A DNA stretch of 64,000 nt from Cnuibacter physcomitrellae (GCF_014640535.1 NZ_BMHD01000001.1:1800214-1864213), one strand, 5' to 3'; numbered from the stretch's first letter, positions 16,304-25,057 are shown. Notes: generated from the letters alone by a model not told the origin. Made by a program: numbers and translations.

Positions 16304-17599
16304 TCAGCCGATCGAGGACCAGCCGTCGGTCAGCTGCTGCTTCAGCTGGTCGAGGCCGATCGAGTTCGAGAAGTACTGCTGCAGACCCGGGGTGGCGTAC
16401 TGGTCCTTCCACTGCGGGTAGTTCGTCGCCTTCTGGAACGGTGCGCCCTTGAGCTGCTCCCCGGTCTTGAGGATGGGGACCCAGACCGAGTCGGCCCCGG
16501 TCTGCTCGGCGACGAGGTCGCGGGCGGGAGCGGAGGTGGGGATGAGCCAGTCGCCCTGGGCGAGCTTGGCCTGGTTGTCGGCGTTCATGAAGTAGTCGAT
16601 GAACTCCGTGGCCTGCTCCGGGTACTTGCTCTGCGCCGAGACCGACATGGTCTGCGGGTTGGCCGCCTGGACCGGCCCGGCCGAGCCCGCGAGGGGCGGC
16701 AGCACGGTCCAGTTGAAGCCCGCGGGCGCCGACTCGCCGATCTGCTGGGCGAGGAAGTTGCCGCCAATGTACATGGCGTACTTGCCGCCCAGGAAGCCGG
16801 GGAGCACATCCGACCCCGACTGGGTCAGCGTCACCGGATCGAGCGAGGAGTCGTCGTACGCCATCGAGTGGATGGCCTCCGGCACGGCGAGCTCGTCGTC
16901 GCCGACGTCGATCGTGGCCGAGCCGTCGTCCTTGACGTCGAAGAAGGTGCCGTCGAAGCCGAGCGAGGTGTTCATCACGGCCGCGGTGGGCTGCTTGAGG
17001 CCCCAGCCCACACCGTAGTTCCCGTTGGCCGTGAGCTTCTTCGCATCGGCGGCGAGGTCGTCCCAGGTGAGCTGGTCGCCCGAGGGCAGGTCGACGCCGG
17101 CGGCGGCGAACGCATCCTTGTTGGCGAACACCACGTAGGTCTGGAGCAGCGTGGGCGCGGCGACGATCTTGCCGTCGGAGGTGGTGACGGTGTCCCACAC
17201 GTCGTCGCTGACGGCGTTCTTCACGTCGTCGGACAGGTACGGGCTGAGGTCGGCCAGGTAGCCCTGGTTCGCGAAGCCCATGATGTCGCTCGACTCGTCG
17301 TGGATGATGTCGGGCGCGGTGCCGCCCTGGAACTGCGTGACCAGCTGGTCGTGCACGTTGTCCCAGCTGCCCTGCGTGAGGTTCACCTGGATGTCGGGGT
17401 GGTCGGCGTTCCACGAGTCGACGATCTCCTTCGTCGCCGCCACGGTGGAGTCCTGATACGCGAGGCTCTGGAACGTGAGCGTCACCGGGCCGTCGGGCGT
17501 CGAACCGCCGCTCGACGTTCCGGTTCCGCCGAAGGCGCAGCCTCCGAGCAGCCCGGCCAGGGCCACGGCGCCGATGCCGAGCACTGCCTTTCTCTTCAT
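16304..17599 (-). CDS. Sugar ABC transporter substrate-binding lipoprotein
   Basis: The 431-residue protein is the extracellular receptor of a CUT1-type carbohydrate importer. AAGGAG eight bases before ATG 17599 decides the start. A lipoprotein signal ends in LLGGC, with the lipid-bearing Cys about residue 21. The mature protein is a type I extracellular solute-binding domain: TLTFQSLAYQDS, EIVDSWNADHPDIQVN, ASGW-like TWDDLAADAKKLTANG, and PEQATEFIDYFMNADNQAKLAQG near the end. The two permeases lie upstream in the same operon. No ATPase gene is present, so a shared MsiK-type ATPase is probably used. Confidence 0.94.
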   Translation of the reverse strand: MKRKAVLGIGAVALAGLLGGCAFGGTGTSSGGSTPDGPVTLTFQSLAYQDSTVAATKEIVDSWNADHPDIQVNLTQGSWDNVHDQLVTQFQGGTAPDIIHDESSDIMGFANQGYLADLSPYLSDDVKNAVSDDVWDTVTTSDGKIVAAPTLLQTYVVFANKDAFAAAGVDLPSGDQLTWDDLAADAKKLTANGNYGVGWGLKQPTAAVMNTSLGFDGTFFDVKDDGSATIDVGDDELAVPEAIHSMAYDDSSLDPVTLTQSGSDVLPGFLGGKYAMYIGGNFLAQQIGESAPAGFNWTVLPPLAGSAGPVQAANPQTMSVSAQSKYPEQATEFIDYFMNADNQAKLAQGDWLIPTSAPARDLVAEQTGADSVWVPILKTGEQLKGAPFQKATNYPQWKDQYATPGLQQYFSNSIGLDQLKQQLTDGWSSIG

Positions 17600-17620
17600 G
17601 ATGTCTCCTTGACTGTGTTT

Positions 17621-17670
17621 CCTGGTGGGTCGGGGTCCCCTCGTGGGTTGGGGCACCCTGGTGGGTCGGG
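17621..17670. repeat. Three imperfect 18-bp direct repeats between transport genes
   Basis: Three copies of a CCTGGTGGGTCGGGG-like word begin near 17621, 17639 and 17657 in the 74-base gap between the permease and the binding-protein gene. No function is evident. They lie upstream of the binding-protein ribosome binding site. Confidence 0.6.
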
Positions 17671-17673
17671 CGA

Positions 17674-18540
17674 TCAGCCCTTGACTGCGCCGCTCATCAG
17701 GCCGGAGGTGAGCCGGCGCTGGATCAGGGCGAAGAACGCGAGGCTGGGGATGGTCGCCAGCAGCGACGCTGCGGCGAGCTGTCCGAGCTGCACCTGTCCC
17801 TCCGCGCCCACGAACCGGGCGAGGGTGAGGGGCAGGGTCTGCAGGTTCGGATCCTGGATGAGGACGAGCGCGAAGAAGAACTCGTTCCACGACGAGATGA
17901 AGGTGAACAGACTGGTCGCCACGAGGCCCGGGCCCAGGAGCGGCAGCACGATCGAGCGCAGGATGCGGATGCGGGACGCCCCGTCCATGGCTCCGGCCTC
18001 CTCGAGCTCGGCCGGGATCCCCGCCACGTAGCCCTGGAGCATCCAGAGCGCGAACGGGAGCGACCAGACCGTGTAGACGAGGATCAGACCGAACAGGTTG
18101 TTGATCAGCCCGATCTGCTTCAGCACGAGGAACAGCGGGATGATGATGAGGATGAACGGGAAGACCTGGCTGAGCAGGATCCAGCCCGTGGCCACCCCGC
18201 GGAGCTTCGTCTTGAAGCGCGCCAGAGCGTAGGCGGCCGGGAGCGAGATCAGCGTCACGATGACCGTGGTGAAGACGGCCACGAACAGGCTGTTGCCCGC
18301 CGCGTGGATGAGGTTCGCCTTCTCGATCGCCGCCGCGAAGTTGTCGACGTTGAAGGTCGTGGGGAGGAACGTCGGGTTCGGCGACTGCAGCTCCTGCGGC
18401 GTCTTGAACGCCGTCGTGAGCAGGAACAGCAGCGGGAAGCCGAGGAAGACGATGTATCCGGCCAGCGCGAGGTACTGGAACGGACGCGCGACGCGGAACG
18501 GACGGCGCTGACGCGGGACGGTGGCGACTGCCTGGGTCAT
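17674..18540 (-). CDS. Carbohydrate ABC transporter permease, MalG type
   Basis: A 288-residue inner-membrane permease with six predicted helices, starting with YLALAGYIVFLGFPLLFLL. The EAA loop that docks the ATPase reads ELEEAGAMDGASRIRILRSI, and the C-terminus is the typical GLMSGAVKG. Its ATG overlaps the stop of the other permease by four bases, so the heterodimer is made in balance. Family knowledge places it in CUT1 oligosaccharide importers. Confidence 0.95.
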   Translation of the reverse strand: MTQAVATVPRQRRPFRVARPFQYLALAGYIVFLGFPLLFLLTTAFKTPQELQSPNPTFLPTTFNVDNFAAAIEKANLIHAAGNSLFVAVFTTVIVTLISLPAAYALARFKTKLRGVATGWILLSQVFPFILIIIPLFLVLKQIGLINNLFGLILVYTVWSLPFALWMLQGYVAGIPAELEEAGAMDGASRIRILRSIVLPLLGPGLVATSLFTFISSWNEFFFALVLIQDPNLQTLPLTLARFVGAEGQVQLGQLAAASLLATIPSLAFFALIQRRLTSGLMSGAVKG

Positions 18541-19508
18541 GAGAGTCGGCTCCTCGCCTGGCTTCGGAGGTAGAAGAAGAGGAAGGCGGCGATCACGACG
18601 ACCATGACGTTGCCCATCGCGGCGGCGTAGCCGAAGTTGCCGTAGCGGAACGCCTCGTTGTAGGCGAAGAGCATGGGCAGCATCGTCTGACCGCCCGGCC
18701 CGCCGGCGGTGAGCACGTAGACCAGGGCGAAGGAGTTGAAGTTCCAGATCAGGTCGAGCGTGGTGATCGCCACGATCACCGGGCGCAGCGCCGGCAGGGT
18801 GATGTGCCAGAACCGCTGCCACGTGTTGGCGCCGTCGATGGCGGCGGCCTCGTGGAGGTCGGCCGAGACGTTCTGCAGGCCGGCCAGCAGCGTGATCGTG
18901 GTCTGCGGCATGCCCGCCCACACGCCCACCACGATGACAGCGGGGAGCGCGGTGGAGAAGTCGCCGAGCCAGTTGATGTCGCCCGGCAGCCCCACCGCCT
19001 TCATGGCACCGTTGATCGGGCCGTAGGTGGGGTTCAGCATGAGCCGCCACATGATCGCGATGATCACCGGGGGCATCGCCCACGGGACGAGCGCGAGCGT
19101 GCGGGCGAGCCAGCGCAGCTTGAGGTCGAGGTTCAGCAGGAGGGCCAGGCCCAGCGAGGCCAGGAACTGGAGGATGGTGACGCCGAAGGCCCAGATGAGG
19201 CCGATGCGGAACGAGTTCCAGAACAGCTCGTTGCCGAGCAGCTGCGTGTAGTTGTCGATCCCGTTGAAGGTGACGACCTTGTTCAGGCCGGCCTCCGCAT
19301 CCGTGAAGCCGAGCAGGATGCCCTGCACCAGCGGGTAGACGCTGAACGCTGCGACGGGGATGAGCGCGGGGAGGACGAGCAGCCACGCGTCGCGCCCGCT
19401 GCCGGCGTAGCCGCGGTTGCGGCGGCGCTTGGGCGCCTTCGGAGGGTTCGAGGCGGTCCCCTTCGGGGTGGCGGCGCGGCGCGCGGCGTCGCTCACGGTG
19501 GCGGTCAC
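18537..19508 (-). CDS. Carbohydrate ABC transporter permease, MalF type
   Basis: A 323-residue permease with an Ala/Lys/Arg-rich N-terminal tail, then six helices beginning at AWLLVLPALIPVAAFSVYPL. The EAA loop is DLHEAAAIDGANTWQRFWHI. GTG at 19508 is chosen because it overlaps the LacI stop by four bases and has a GGGAG motif upstream; a second in-frame GTG five codons later is possible. It pairs with the MalG-type permease. Confidence 0.94.
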   Translation of the reverse strand: MTATVSDAARRAATPKGTASNPPKAPKRRRNRGYAGSGRDAWLLVLPALIPVAAFSVYPLVQGILLGFTDAEAGLNKVVTFNGIDNYTQLLGNELFWNSFRIGLIWAFGVTILQFLASLGLALLLNLDLKLRWLARTLALVPWAMPPVIIAIMWRLMLNPTYGPINGAMKAVGLPGDINWLGDFSTALPAVIVVGVWAGMPQTTITLLAGLQNVSADLHEAAAIDGANTWQRFWHITLPALRPVIVAITTLDLIWNFNSFALVYVLTAGGPGGQTMLPMLFAYNEAFRYGNFGYAAAMGNVMVVVIAAFLFFYLRSQARSRLS

Positions 19509-20533
19509 AGTCCCGACTCCCTCGCTCCGGAGACGCTCGAGGCGCGGACGGTGAGGCTCGGCTCGATGACGACCTGCTCGATCGGCGCCTGCGGGTCGTC
19601 GAGACGACGCAGCAGCAGACGCGCCGCGGTCTTGGCGCGCTTTACCGAGCCGAGGTCGACGCTCGTGATGGCGGGCTGGGCCAGCTCGGCGAGCTCGGTG
19701 TCGTCCATGCCGACGATCGCGATGTCGTCCGGGATCCGCAGGCCCCGGCTGGTCACGACCTTCTGTACCGCGATGGCGAGGAGGTCGTTGGCGCAGACCA
19801 CCGCATCCGGCGTGCACTGGTCGAGGAGCCGCGCGGCCGCCTTGAGCCCGGCACGGTAGGTGAAGTCCTTCGCGGCGACCTGCGCCTCGGGATTCGCGGG
19901 CAGGCCGTGCGCCTCGAGGGCGCGGAGGTAGCCGCCGAGACGCGCGGCGCCCGGGACGGTGTCGAGCGGACCGTTGACCAGCGCGATGCGCTCGCGGCCC
20001 TGCTCGACCAGGTGCTGGACGGCGAGCCCCATGCCCGTGGCCGAGTCGGCGCGCACGTTGTCGAGCTCGACGCCGGGCGGCACCGATCCGATGATCACGA
20101 TCGGAAGGCGGCTGCCCGCGAGCTTCTCCCCCAGCTGCTCGGTGACACGCAGTGGGCTGAGGATGAGGCCGTCGGCGAAGCCGCGGTTGAGCGCGGTGAG
20201 CAGGTCGATCTGGTCCTGCGGGTCGGACCCCGTGGACGAGAGCACCAGGCGGTAGCCGGCCTTCGTCACCACCCTCGAGATCTCGTGCATCATCCCCACG
20301 TAGACCGGGTTGCCGACGTCGGCGACGGCGAGCGCGATCTGCTCGGTCTTGCCCGCCTTGAGCGAGCGGGCGGTGGCGTTGGGGGCGTAGCCGAGCTCGT
20401 CGGCGGCCTTGCGCACGCGCTCGACGACCTGCTCCGAGGCGGGCAGCCCGTTCATCACCCGGCTGACCGAGGCGATCGACACCCCCGCGCGCTCGGCGAC
20501 GAGCACGAGCGTCGACTTCTTCGTCTGAGGCAT
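19505..20533 (-). CDS. LacI-family transcriptional regulator
   Basis: A 342-residue LacI-type regulator heading the sugar operon. The helix-turn-helix is VAERAGVSIASVSRVMNG, followed by the hinge helix region YAPNATARSLKAG and a periplasmic-binding-like sensor domain with GMDDTELAELAQPAITSVDL. ATG 20533 gives the standard LacI start. A pair of LacI-type operators lies 42-67 bases upstream, so the gene and the whole operon are probably autoregulated and induced by the imported sugar. Its stop overlaps the first permease start by four bases. Confidence 0.95.
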   Translation of the reverse strand: MPQTKKSTLVLVAERAGVSIASVSRVMNGLPASEQVVERVRKAADELGYAPNATARSLKAGKTEQIALAVADVGNPVYVGMMHEISRVVTKAGYRLVLSSTGSDPQDQIDLLTALNRGFADGLILSPLRVTEQLGEKLAGSRLPIVIIGSVPPGVELDNVRADSATGMGLAVQHLVEQGRERIALVNGPLDTVPGAARLGGYLRALEAHGLPANPEAQVAAKDFTYRAGLKAAARLLDQCTPDAVVCANDLLAIAVQKVVTSRGLRIPDDIAIVGMDDTELAELAQPAITSVDLGSVKRAKTAARLLLRRLDDPQAPIEQVVIEPSLTVRASSVSGARESGL

Positions 20534-20574
20534 TCCTCTGCGTCCTTGCGTGGGATGGGTGGTGCTGATGTGAA

Positions 20575-20600
20575 TGTAAACGTTTACGAAAACGTTTACA
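20575..20600. promoter_or_regulatory. Tandem LacI-family operators
   Basis: The perfect palindrome GTAAACGTTTAC (20576-20587) is followed directly by GAAAACGTTTACA (20588-20600), a second near-palindrome. The central CG with AAACGTTT arms is the classical LacI/GalR operator. The site lies upstream of the LacI gene and 106 bases from the divergent gene at 20706. Confidence 0.85.
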
Positions 20601-20705
20601 CCGATCATAGCGGTCGGCGTCGGAGATGCAAGCCCGCCCTCATCCGTGACCCGATGGTGACCTCTCCCCATCGCCTCGCCGCCGCCGACGGGCCACACTG
20701 CGAGC

Positions 20706-21956
20706 ATGAGCAGCGAGCGAGGGGCGACGCGGGGCGGCGGATCTCGTAGAGAGGTGGGTGCGGAAGTGACTAGTCGACGTCGGCTGGTGGTGGGGCTCTC
20801 GCTCGGCGTGGTGCTCGTGCTCGCGGCGACCGCGGCGATCGTGTGGGCGGCGCTGCGCACGCGCGGCGGGCCCGTCGAGGCGGTGCGCGACTACGTCGAG
20901 CTGATCGCCGCGGGCGATGCGGTGGGCGCGTCGCAGCTCGTCGACCCCGCGCAGTACACGGGGTACGACGGGGAGTCGACCCCCGCCCCGCCGCCCACGG
21001 TGTCGGCAGGCGCCGAGGTCACCGCATCCGACGACCTCGTGCTCGACCGCGACATGATGGCGGTGGTCGCAGGCCAGGCGTCGCAGCGGATCGAGGTGGC
21101 CGACGTCGCGCTCGACTACGGGGACAGCCCCGACGTCCCCGTCGGGGAGACCGTCGACGTGGGGGTCACCTACCTCCTCCGCGGGGTCTCGACCACCGCC
21201 GTGCTCCGGGCGGAGCGGATGGACGACACCTGGTTCGGGTTCACGCAGTGGCGCGTCGTCGATCCGCTGCTGGTGCCGCTCGTGGTGCAGTCGAACACGC
21301 CCGAGCTCGGCCCCGCGGAGATCCGTGACGACGAGGACCGTCACGATCGCGGCGCGAGCAGCGACGCCGGCTCTGCGCATCCGGCCGTCAGGGTGCCCGC
21401 CGAGATCGACCTCAGCGGGCCGGATGCGGAGGGTGCGTCGCAGCGTGCGACCCTTCTCTACCCGGGCGTCTACCGGATCGGCGGCACCACCTCGACGTAC
21501 CTCACGGCCGCGCCGAAGACGGTCGTGCTGGCGGGCGCGGCCACCACCTCCACCACGTCGGAGGCCTTCGGCGACGTCGTCTCCACCAGCCTCTGGTTCG
21601 AGCCGACTCAGGCGCTGAGCGACCGGATCTCGGAGGAGGCGACGGAGTTCGTCGCCGCCTGCTTCGCCGCGATGCCCAGCCCGCCGGCCGACTGCCCCGG
21701 CGAGCTGCGAGCGCGCTCGGGCTTCGCCACCGACGTGGTGCTCAACGACGCTCCCGTCCTCGACGACATCACGAGCTACCAGACCGAGCACGTCGACGGC
21801 GTCGCCACGGAGCCCGCCGTCCGCGCGACGTTCACGACCGGGCGCTTCGACTTCACCTCCGACGACGGCGGCCGTGACGACGCGATCTTCTTCCTCTACG
21901 CCTGGGTGCACCCCGAGGGCGACGACGTCACGATCGAGTTCCGTCCGTCCCTGTAG
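20706..21956 (+). CDS. Membrane-anchored protein of unknown function
   Basis: A 416-residue protein not recognised by family. A basic N-terminus is followed by one membrane helix (LVVGLSLGVVLVLAATAAIVW), then an outer region. Residues of about 60-80 (PVEAVRDYVELIAAGDAVGAS) resemble the start of NTF2-like outer domains of actinobacterial membrane proteins. An acidic His-rich insert (EIRDDEDRHDRGASSD) separates two beta-rich halves. The alternative start GTG 20766 has a better ribosome binding site (AGAGGTGGG) and directly precedes the membrane helix, so the first 20 residues may not be translated. It is divergent from the LacI gene. Confidence 0.65.
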   Translation: MSSERGATRGGGSRREVGAEVTSRRRLVVGLSLGVVLVLAATAAIVWAALRTRGGPVEAVRDYVELIAAGDAVGASQLVDPAQYTGYDGESTPAPPPTVSAGAEVTASDDLVLDRDMMAVVAGQASQRIEVADVALDYGDSPDVPVGETVDVGVTYLLRGVSTTAVLRAERMDDTWFGFTQWRVVDPLLVPLVVQSNTPELGPAEIRDDEDRHDRGASSDAGSAHPAVRVPAEIDLSGPDAEGASQRATLLYPGVYRIGGTTSTYLTAAPKTVVLAGAATTSTTSEAFGDVVSTSLWFEPTQALSDRISEEATEFVAACFAAMPSPPADCPGELRARSGFATDVVLNDAPVLDDITSYQTEHVDGVATEPAVRATFTTGRFDFTSDDGGRDDAIFFLYAWVHPEGDDVTIEFRPSL

Positions 21957-21988
21957 CGCGCGCTCCGCGCCGCCCCGCCCGAGGGGCC

Positions 21989-22612
21989 GAGTGCCCCGGA
22001 AGGAGCGCTTGCACGGCCGTGTCAGCCACGCTCCCTGGGTGCACTCGGCCCGTGAGCGCACCGCCGTGCGAGCGCGAGCGCGTGCGCGACCAGCGCCCGG
22101 GCCCGAGTGCACCCGGAAAGAGCGCTTGCACGGGCGTGGCAGCGACGTTTCCTGGGTGCACTCGGCCGGCGGGCGTACCGCCGCGGCGGGCGCGACCGGC
22201 GGCGGGGCCGAGTGCACCCCGAAAGAGCGCTTGCACCAGTGCGTCAGCGACGTTCCCTGGGTGCACTCGGCCGGCGAGCGCACCGCCACGCGAGGGCCAT
22301 GCGTAACCAGCGCCCTGGGCCGAGTGCACCCGGAAAGAGCGCTTGCACAGGCGTCTGAGCCACGTTCCCTGGGTGCACTCGGCCACTAGGCGCGCTGACG
22401 TGGCGAGCGCGACCAGCGACCGGGGGCCGGGGACCAGCGGCCGGGACTGAGTGCACCCCGAAAGAGCGGTTGCACGGGCGTGGCAGCGACGTTCCCTGGG
22501 TGCACTCGGCCGGCGGGCGTACCGCCGCGGCGGGCGCGACCGGCGGCGGGGCCGAGTGCACCCCGAAAGAGCGCTTGCACGGGCGTGGCAGCCACGTTTC
22601 CCGGGTGCACTC
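21989..22612. repeat. Array of six 59-bp imperfect-hairpin repeats
   Basis: Six units at 21989-22046 (58 bp, degenerate), 22105-22163, 22210-22268, 22322-22380, 22449-22507 and 22554-22612. Each begins GAGTGCACCC and ends GGGTGCACTC, and inner words (GAGCGCTTGCAC, GGCGTGGCAGC) continue the dyad, so each unit can fold into one long hairpin. Spacers are 41-68 bp; the spacer after unit 2 is essentially identical to the spacer after unit 5, indicating a segmental duplication. The array fills the 716-base gap between 21956 and 22673; no gene was seen in it. Confidence 0.93.
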
Positions 22613-22672
22613 GGCCCGGGGGGGCGCACTGGCGCGCCGCGCGGGCGGCGGGGGCGCGGGATACTGGTGAGC

Positions 22673-23068
22673 ATGAGCGACGCCGACGCACCCGCGGGCG
22701 GGCGCTCCACGGCGCCGCGCCGCTTCCCCGCGTCCGTGTTCGGCCGCGGCACCGAACCGGATGCGCGGTTCAGCCTCGCCAACGAGCGCACCTTCCTGGC
22801 CTGGATCCGCACGGGCCTCGCGCTCCTGGCCGGCGGCGTCGCCCTGGAGGCCCTCGGGCTCGGCATCCAGCCCGGATTCCGGCTCGCCGCGTCCCTCATC
22901 CTCATCGTCGCGGGGCTGCTCACCCCGCTGCAGGGCTGGTTCGGATGGGCCCGCACCGAACGCGCGCTCCGGCTCAGCACCCCGTTGCCCAGCGCTCCCC
23001 TCGCCCTGCCGCTCGCGATCGTGGTCGGGGTGGTCGGGGTGCTCGTCCTCATCGGAGTGCTCGTGTGA
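22673..23068 (+). CDS. DUF202 (YidH-type) membrane protein
   Basis: A 131-residue protein with three membrane helices. The DUF202 signature is clear: FSLANERTFLAWIRTGLALL in the N-terminal part, followed by hydrophobic segments and a basic loop GWARTERALRL. The role of the family in bacteria is unknown. Its TGA overlaps the GTG of a second DUF202 gene by four bases, so the two are probably made as a pair. Confidence 0.9.
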   Translation: MSDADAPAGGRSTAPRRFPASVFGRGTEPDARFSLANERTFLAWIRTGLALLAGGVALEALGLGIQPGFRLAASLILIVAGLLTPLQGWFGWARTERALRLSTPLPSAPLALPLAIVVGVVGVLVLIGVLV

Positions 23069-23427
23069 CCCTCTTCGACCCCGGACTCCAGCCGGAGCGC
23101 ACCGCGCTGGCCTGGCGGCGCACCGCGCTCGCGCTGTTCGTGGGCTCGCTGGTGGCCATGCGCATCCTGCCCGAGGTGCTCGGCGCCTGGGCGGTCGTGC
23201 TCGGACTCGCCGGGGTGATCGCCGCCGGCGGGCTGCTCTGGGCCGTGCACCGCCGATACCGGACGCACCACCGCATGCTCCTCGAGGAGGGCGACCGGAC
23301 CACCCTCGCCGGCGGCCGACTCATCGCCGCCACGACGCTCTTCTGCGTCCTCGCCGCAGCGCTCACCCTCGTGCTCGTCGTGGTCATGGCCATCACGGGC
23401 TTCTCCCTCGTCCCGCTCGCGCGGTGA
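23065..23427 (+). CDS. DUF202 family membrane protein, second of pair
   Basis: A 120-residue protein with three membrane helices and the shorter DUF202 signature PERTALAWRRTALALFVGSL. It is translationally coupled to the preceding DUF202 gene. YidH/YidG-type pairs are found in this arrangement in many bacteria, which suggests a hetero-oligomer in the membrane. Function unknown. Confidence 0.88.
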   Translation: MTLFDPGLQPERTALAWRRTALALFVGSLVAMRILPEVLGAWAVVLGLAGVIAAGGLLWAVHRRYRTHHRMLLEEGDRTTLAGGRLIAATTLFCVLAAALTLVLVVVMAITGFSLVPLAR

Positions 23428-23484
23428 CGCCCGTCTCCTCCACGGACACCGCACCCTCCGGATGCGCCGGACCGGGCTGGCATC

Positions 23485-24501
23485 TCAGCCGACCGCGGCC
23501 GGCTCGAGGAGGACCTTGCCACCGACACCGCGAGCCAGCAGCTCATGCGCGCGGGCGGCCTCATCGAGAGGGATCCGCCCCTCGACGGCGGGGGCGATCG
23601 ACCCGGTCGCCAGCAGGTCGAGCAGCGCGGAGAGATCGTCACGGAACCACTGACGATGCGCGGGGACGAACAGGCTCGACGCGTACCCGGCGACGCTGAT
23701 GCCTCTGCTGAACAGGGCCAGGGTCGAGAGGCGGGGCGCGGAGGCCGCCACCCCGAGCAGCCCAAGGGCGGAACGACGCCCCCGCCTCAGCACCCCCGAG
23801 ACGCCGTACTCGACGAGAGTGCCGCCCGGGGCCAGGAGCTGCAGCGACCGCCTCGCCGTCGAGCCGCCCATGCCGTCGAAGACGGCCTGCACCCCGTGCG
23901 GCTCTCGACGCAGCACGTCGCGTTCCCAGCGGAGGTCTCGGTCGAACGCCTCGACCCCGCGGCCGGCGAGTGCGGACATCCGCGTGCTGGACGACGTCCC
24001 GAGCACCCTGAGACCGAGGTGCTGCGCGAGCTCGACCAGGGCTCTTCCCACCCCGCCCGAGGCGCCGTGGACCAGCACCGGGGATCCCGACACGAGCGAC
24101 GTGACCCGGGTGAGCATCTGCCACGCCGTGACGTGGTTCAGGATCACCGCCGCCGCTTCGTCGGAGGAGACGGCGTCCGGAATCGGAACGGTCAGGTCCG
24201 CCGACGCGTTCAGAGCGGATGCATATCCCCCGGTCCCCGACTCGGTGCGGACCGCGACCCGGTCACCGGGACGCAGACCGACGACGTCTCGGCCGATCTC
24301 GGCCACACGCCCCACAGCGTCGTACCCGGGGATCCTGGGATAGGGCAGCCCGGGGACGAGCCCCTCCCGCAGCAGGAGATCCCCGAAGGCGACCCCCGCG
24401 ACCTCCACCTCGACCTGCACCTCCGTCGGCTGCGGTGGAGGCAGCTGCTCGGAACGCAGCTGCAGGGTGTCGGGACCCCCACGCCGGACCGCGGCGACCA
24501 C
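23485..24501 (-). CDS. Quinone oxidoreductase-like zinc-independent MDR protein
   Basis: A 338-residue NADPH-dependent medium-chain dehydrogenase/reductase of the quinone oxidoreductase type. Evidence: VAGVAFGDLLLREG, the substrate-domain motif PRIPGYDAVGRVAEIG, and the nucleotide-binding loop VLVHGASGGVGRALVELAQ. Structural zinc cysteines are absent. GTG 24501 is taken as start because VVAAVRRGGPDTLQLR aligns with the usual family N-terminus, and upstream ATGs (24543, 24555) would put a regulator operator within the coding region; ribosome binding sites are weak for all. It is divergent from a MarR gene and probably repressed by it. Confidence 0.85.
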   Translation of the reverse strand: MVAAVRRGGPDTLQLRSEQLPPPQPTEVQVEVEVAGVAFGDLLLREGLVPGLPYPRIPGYDAVGRVAEIGRDVVGLRPGDRVAVRTESGTGGYASALNASADLTVPIPDAVSSDEAAAVILNHVTAWQMLTRVTSLVSGSPVLVHGASGGVGRALVELAQHLGLRVLGTSSSTRMSALAGRGVEAFDRDLRWERDVLRREPHGVQAVFDGMGGSTARRSLQLLAPGGTLVEYGVSGVLRRGRRSALGLLGVAASAPRLSTLALFSRGISVAGYASSLFVPAHRQWFRDDLSALLDLLATGSIAPAVEGRIPLDEAARAHELLARGVGGKVLLEPAAVG

Positions 24502-24534
24502 GGTCCGAGGGATCCCCGACGGATCAGCAATATA

Positions 24535-24580
24535 CTTGAACATATCAAGGATCATCACATTAACACTTGAATTATTCAAG
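24535..24580. promoter_or_regulatory. Pair of MarR-type operators in divergent promoter
   Basis: Two copies of the same dyad: CTTGAACATATCAAG (24535-24549, one mismatch) and CTTGAATTATTCAAG (24566-24580, perfect). Their centres are 31 bases apart, about three helical turns. They lie in an AT-rich island between the oxidoreductase and the divergent MarR gene, so both genes are probably controlled by that regulator. Confidence 0.85.
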
Positions 24581-24595
24581 GAGTGGAGAGATCGC

Positions 24596-25018
24596 ATGGG
24601 CGCCCTGTCCGACATCATCGAGTCGCTCGAGCGACTGACCGCGGTCCACCACGCAGCGGCCGCCCCCGCCTTCGCACGCGCGGGTGTGACGGAGACCGAG
24701 GGCGCCCTGCTCTGGGCGCTGGCTCACGCCGAGCGGGATCTGACGATGTCGGAGGCCGCGACCGCGTTGGACTGCGACGCCTCGAACATCACCCTTCTGG
24801 CACGGCGGCTCGAGGGAGCGGAGCTCGCCGAGCGGATCCCGGACGCGGTCGACCGGCGCACGCGTCGGCTGCACCTCACGGATGCCGGGCGGCGGGTGAT
24901 GGAAGAGGTCACCGCCGCCCTCGAGCGGCACACGCCGCTCGCCGCACTGACGTCCGCGCAACGAGCGCACCTGCGGTCCCTGCTGGACATCGCGACCGCG
25001 GGCCTTCCCGCCCGCTGA
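24596..25018 (+). CDS. MarR-family transcriptional regulator
   Basis: A 140-residue winged-helix regulator. The DNA-binding part is ERDLTMSEAATALDCDASN with recognition helix ITLLARRLEGAELAERI, and the wing DAVDRRTRRLHLTDAG is typical of MarR. ATG 24596 is preceded by AAGGAG and GGAGAG. Two strong operators lie directly upstream. The divergent oxidoreductase is the likely target, with a quinone or other electrophile as a possible signal. Confidence 0.92.
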   Translation: MGALSDIIESLERLTAVHHAAAAPAFARAGVTETEGALLWALAHAERDLTMSEAATALDCDASNITLLARRLEGAELAERIPDAVDRRTRRLHLTDAGRRVMEEVTAALERHTPLAALTSAQRAHLRSLLDIATAGLPAR

Positions 25019-25057
25019 CACCCGCCTCGCGCGCACAGCGACTGAGACCCGAGGGTC

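Noticed and set aside
21989-22612. CRISPR array
   Set aside because: Repeats are 59 bp, themselves palindromic, with uneven spacers of which two are duplicates, and no cas gene is present.
21989-22612. Integron attC sites (59-base elements)
   Set aside because: Size matches, but the ends lack the RYYYAAC/GTTRRRY core sites, and neither an integrase nor gene cassettes are present.
21960-22670. Repetitive open frames on both strands
   Set aside because: The peptides repeat with the DNA units, have no ribosome binding site and arise from high GC content.
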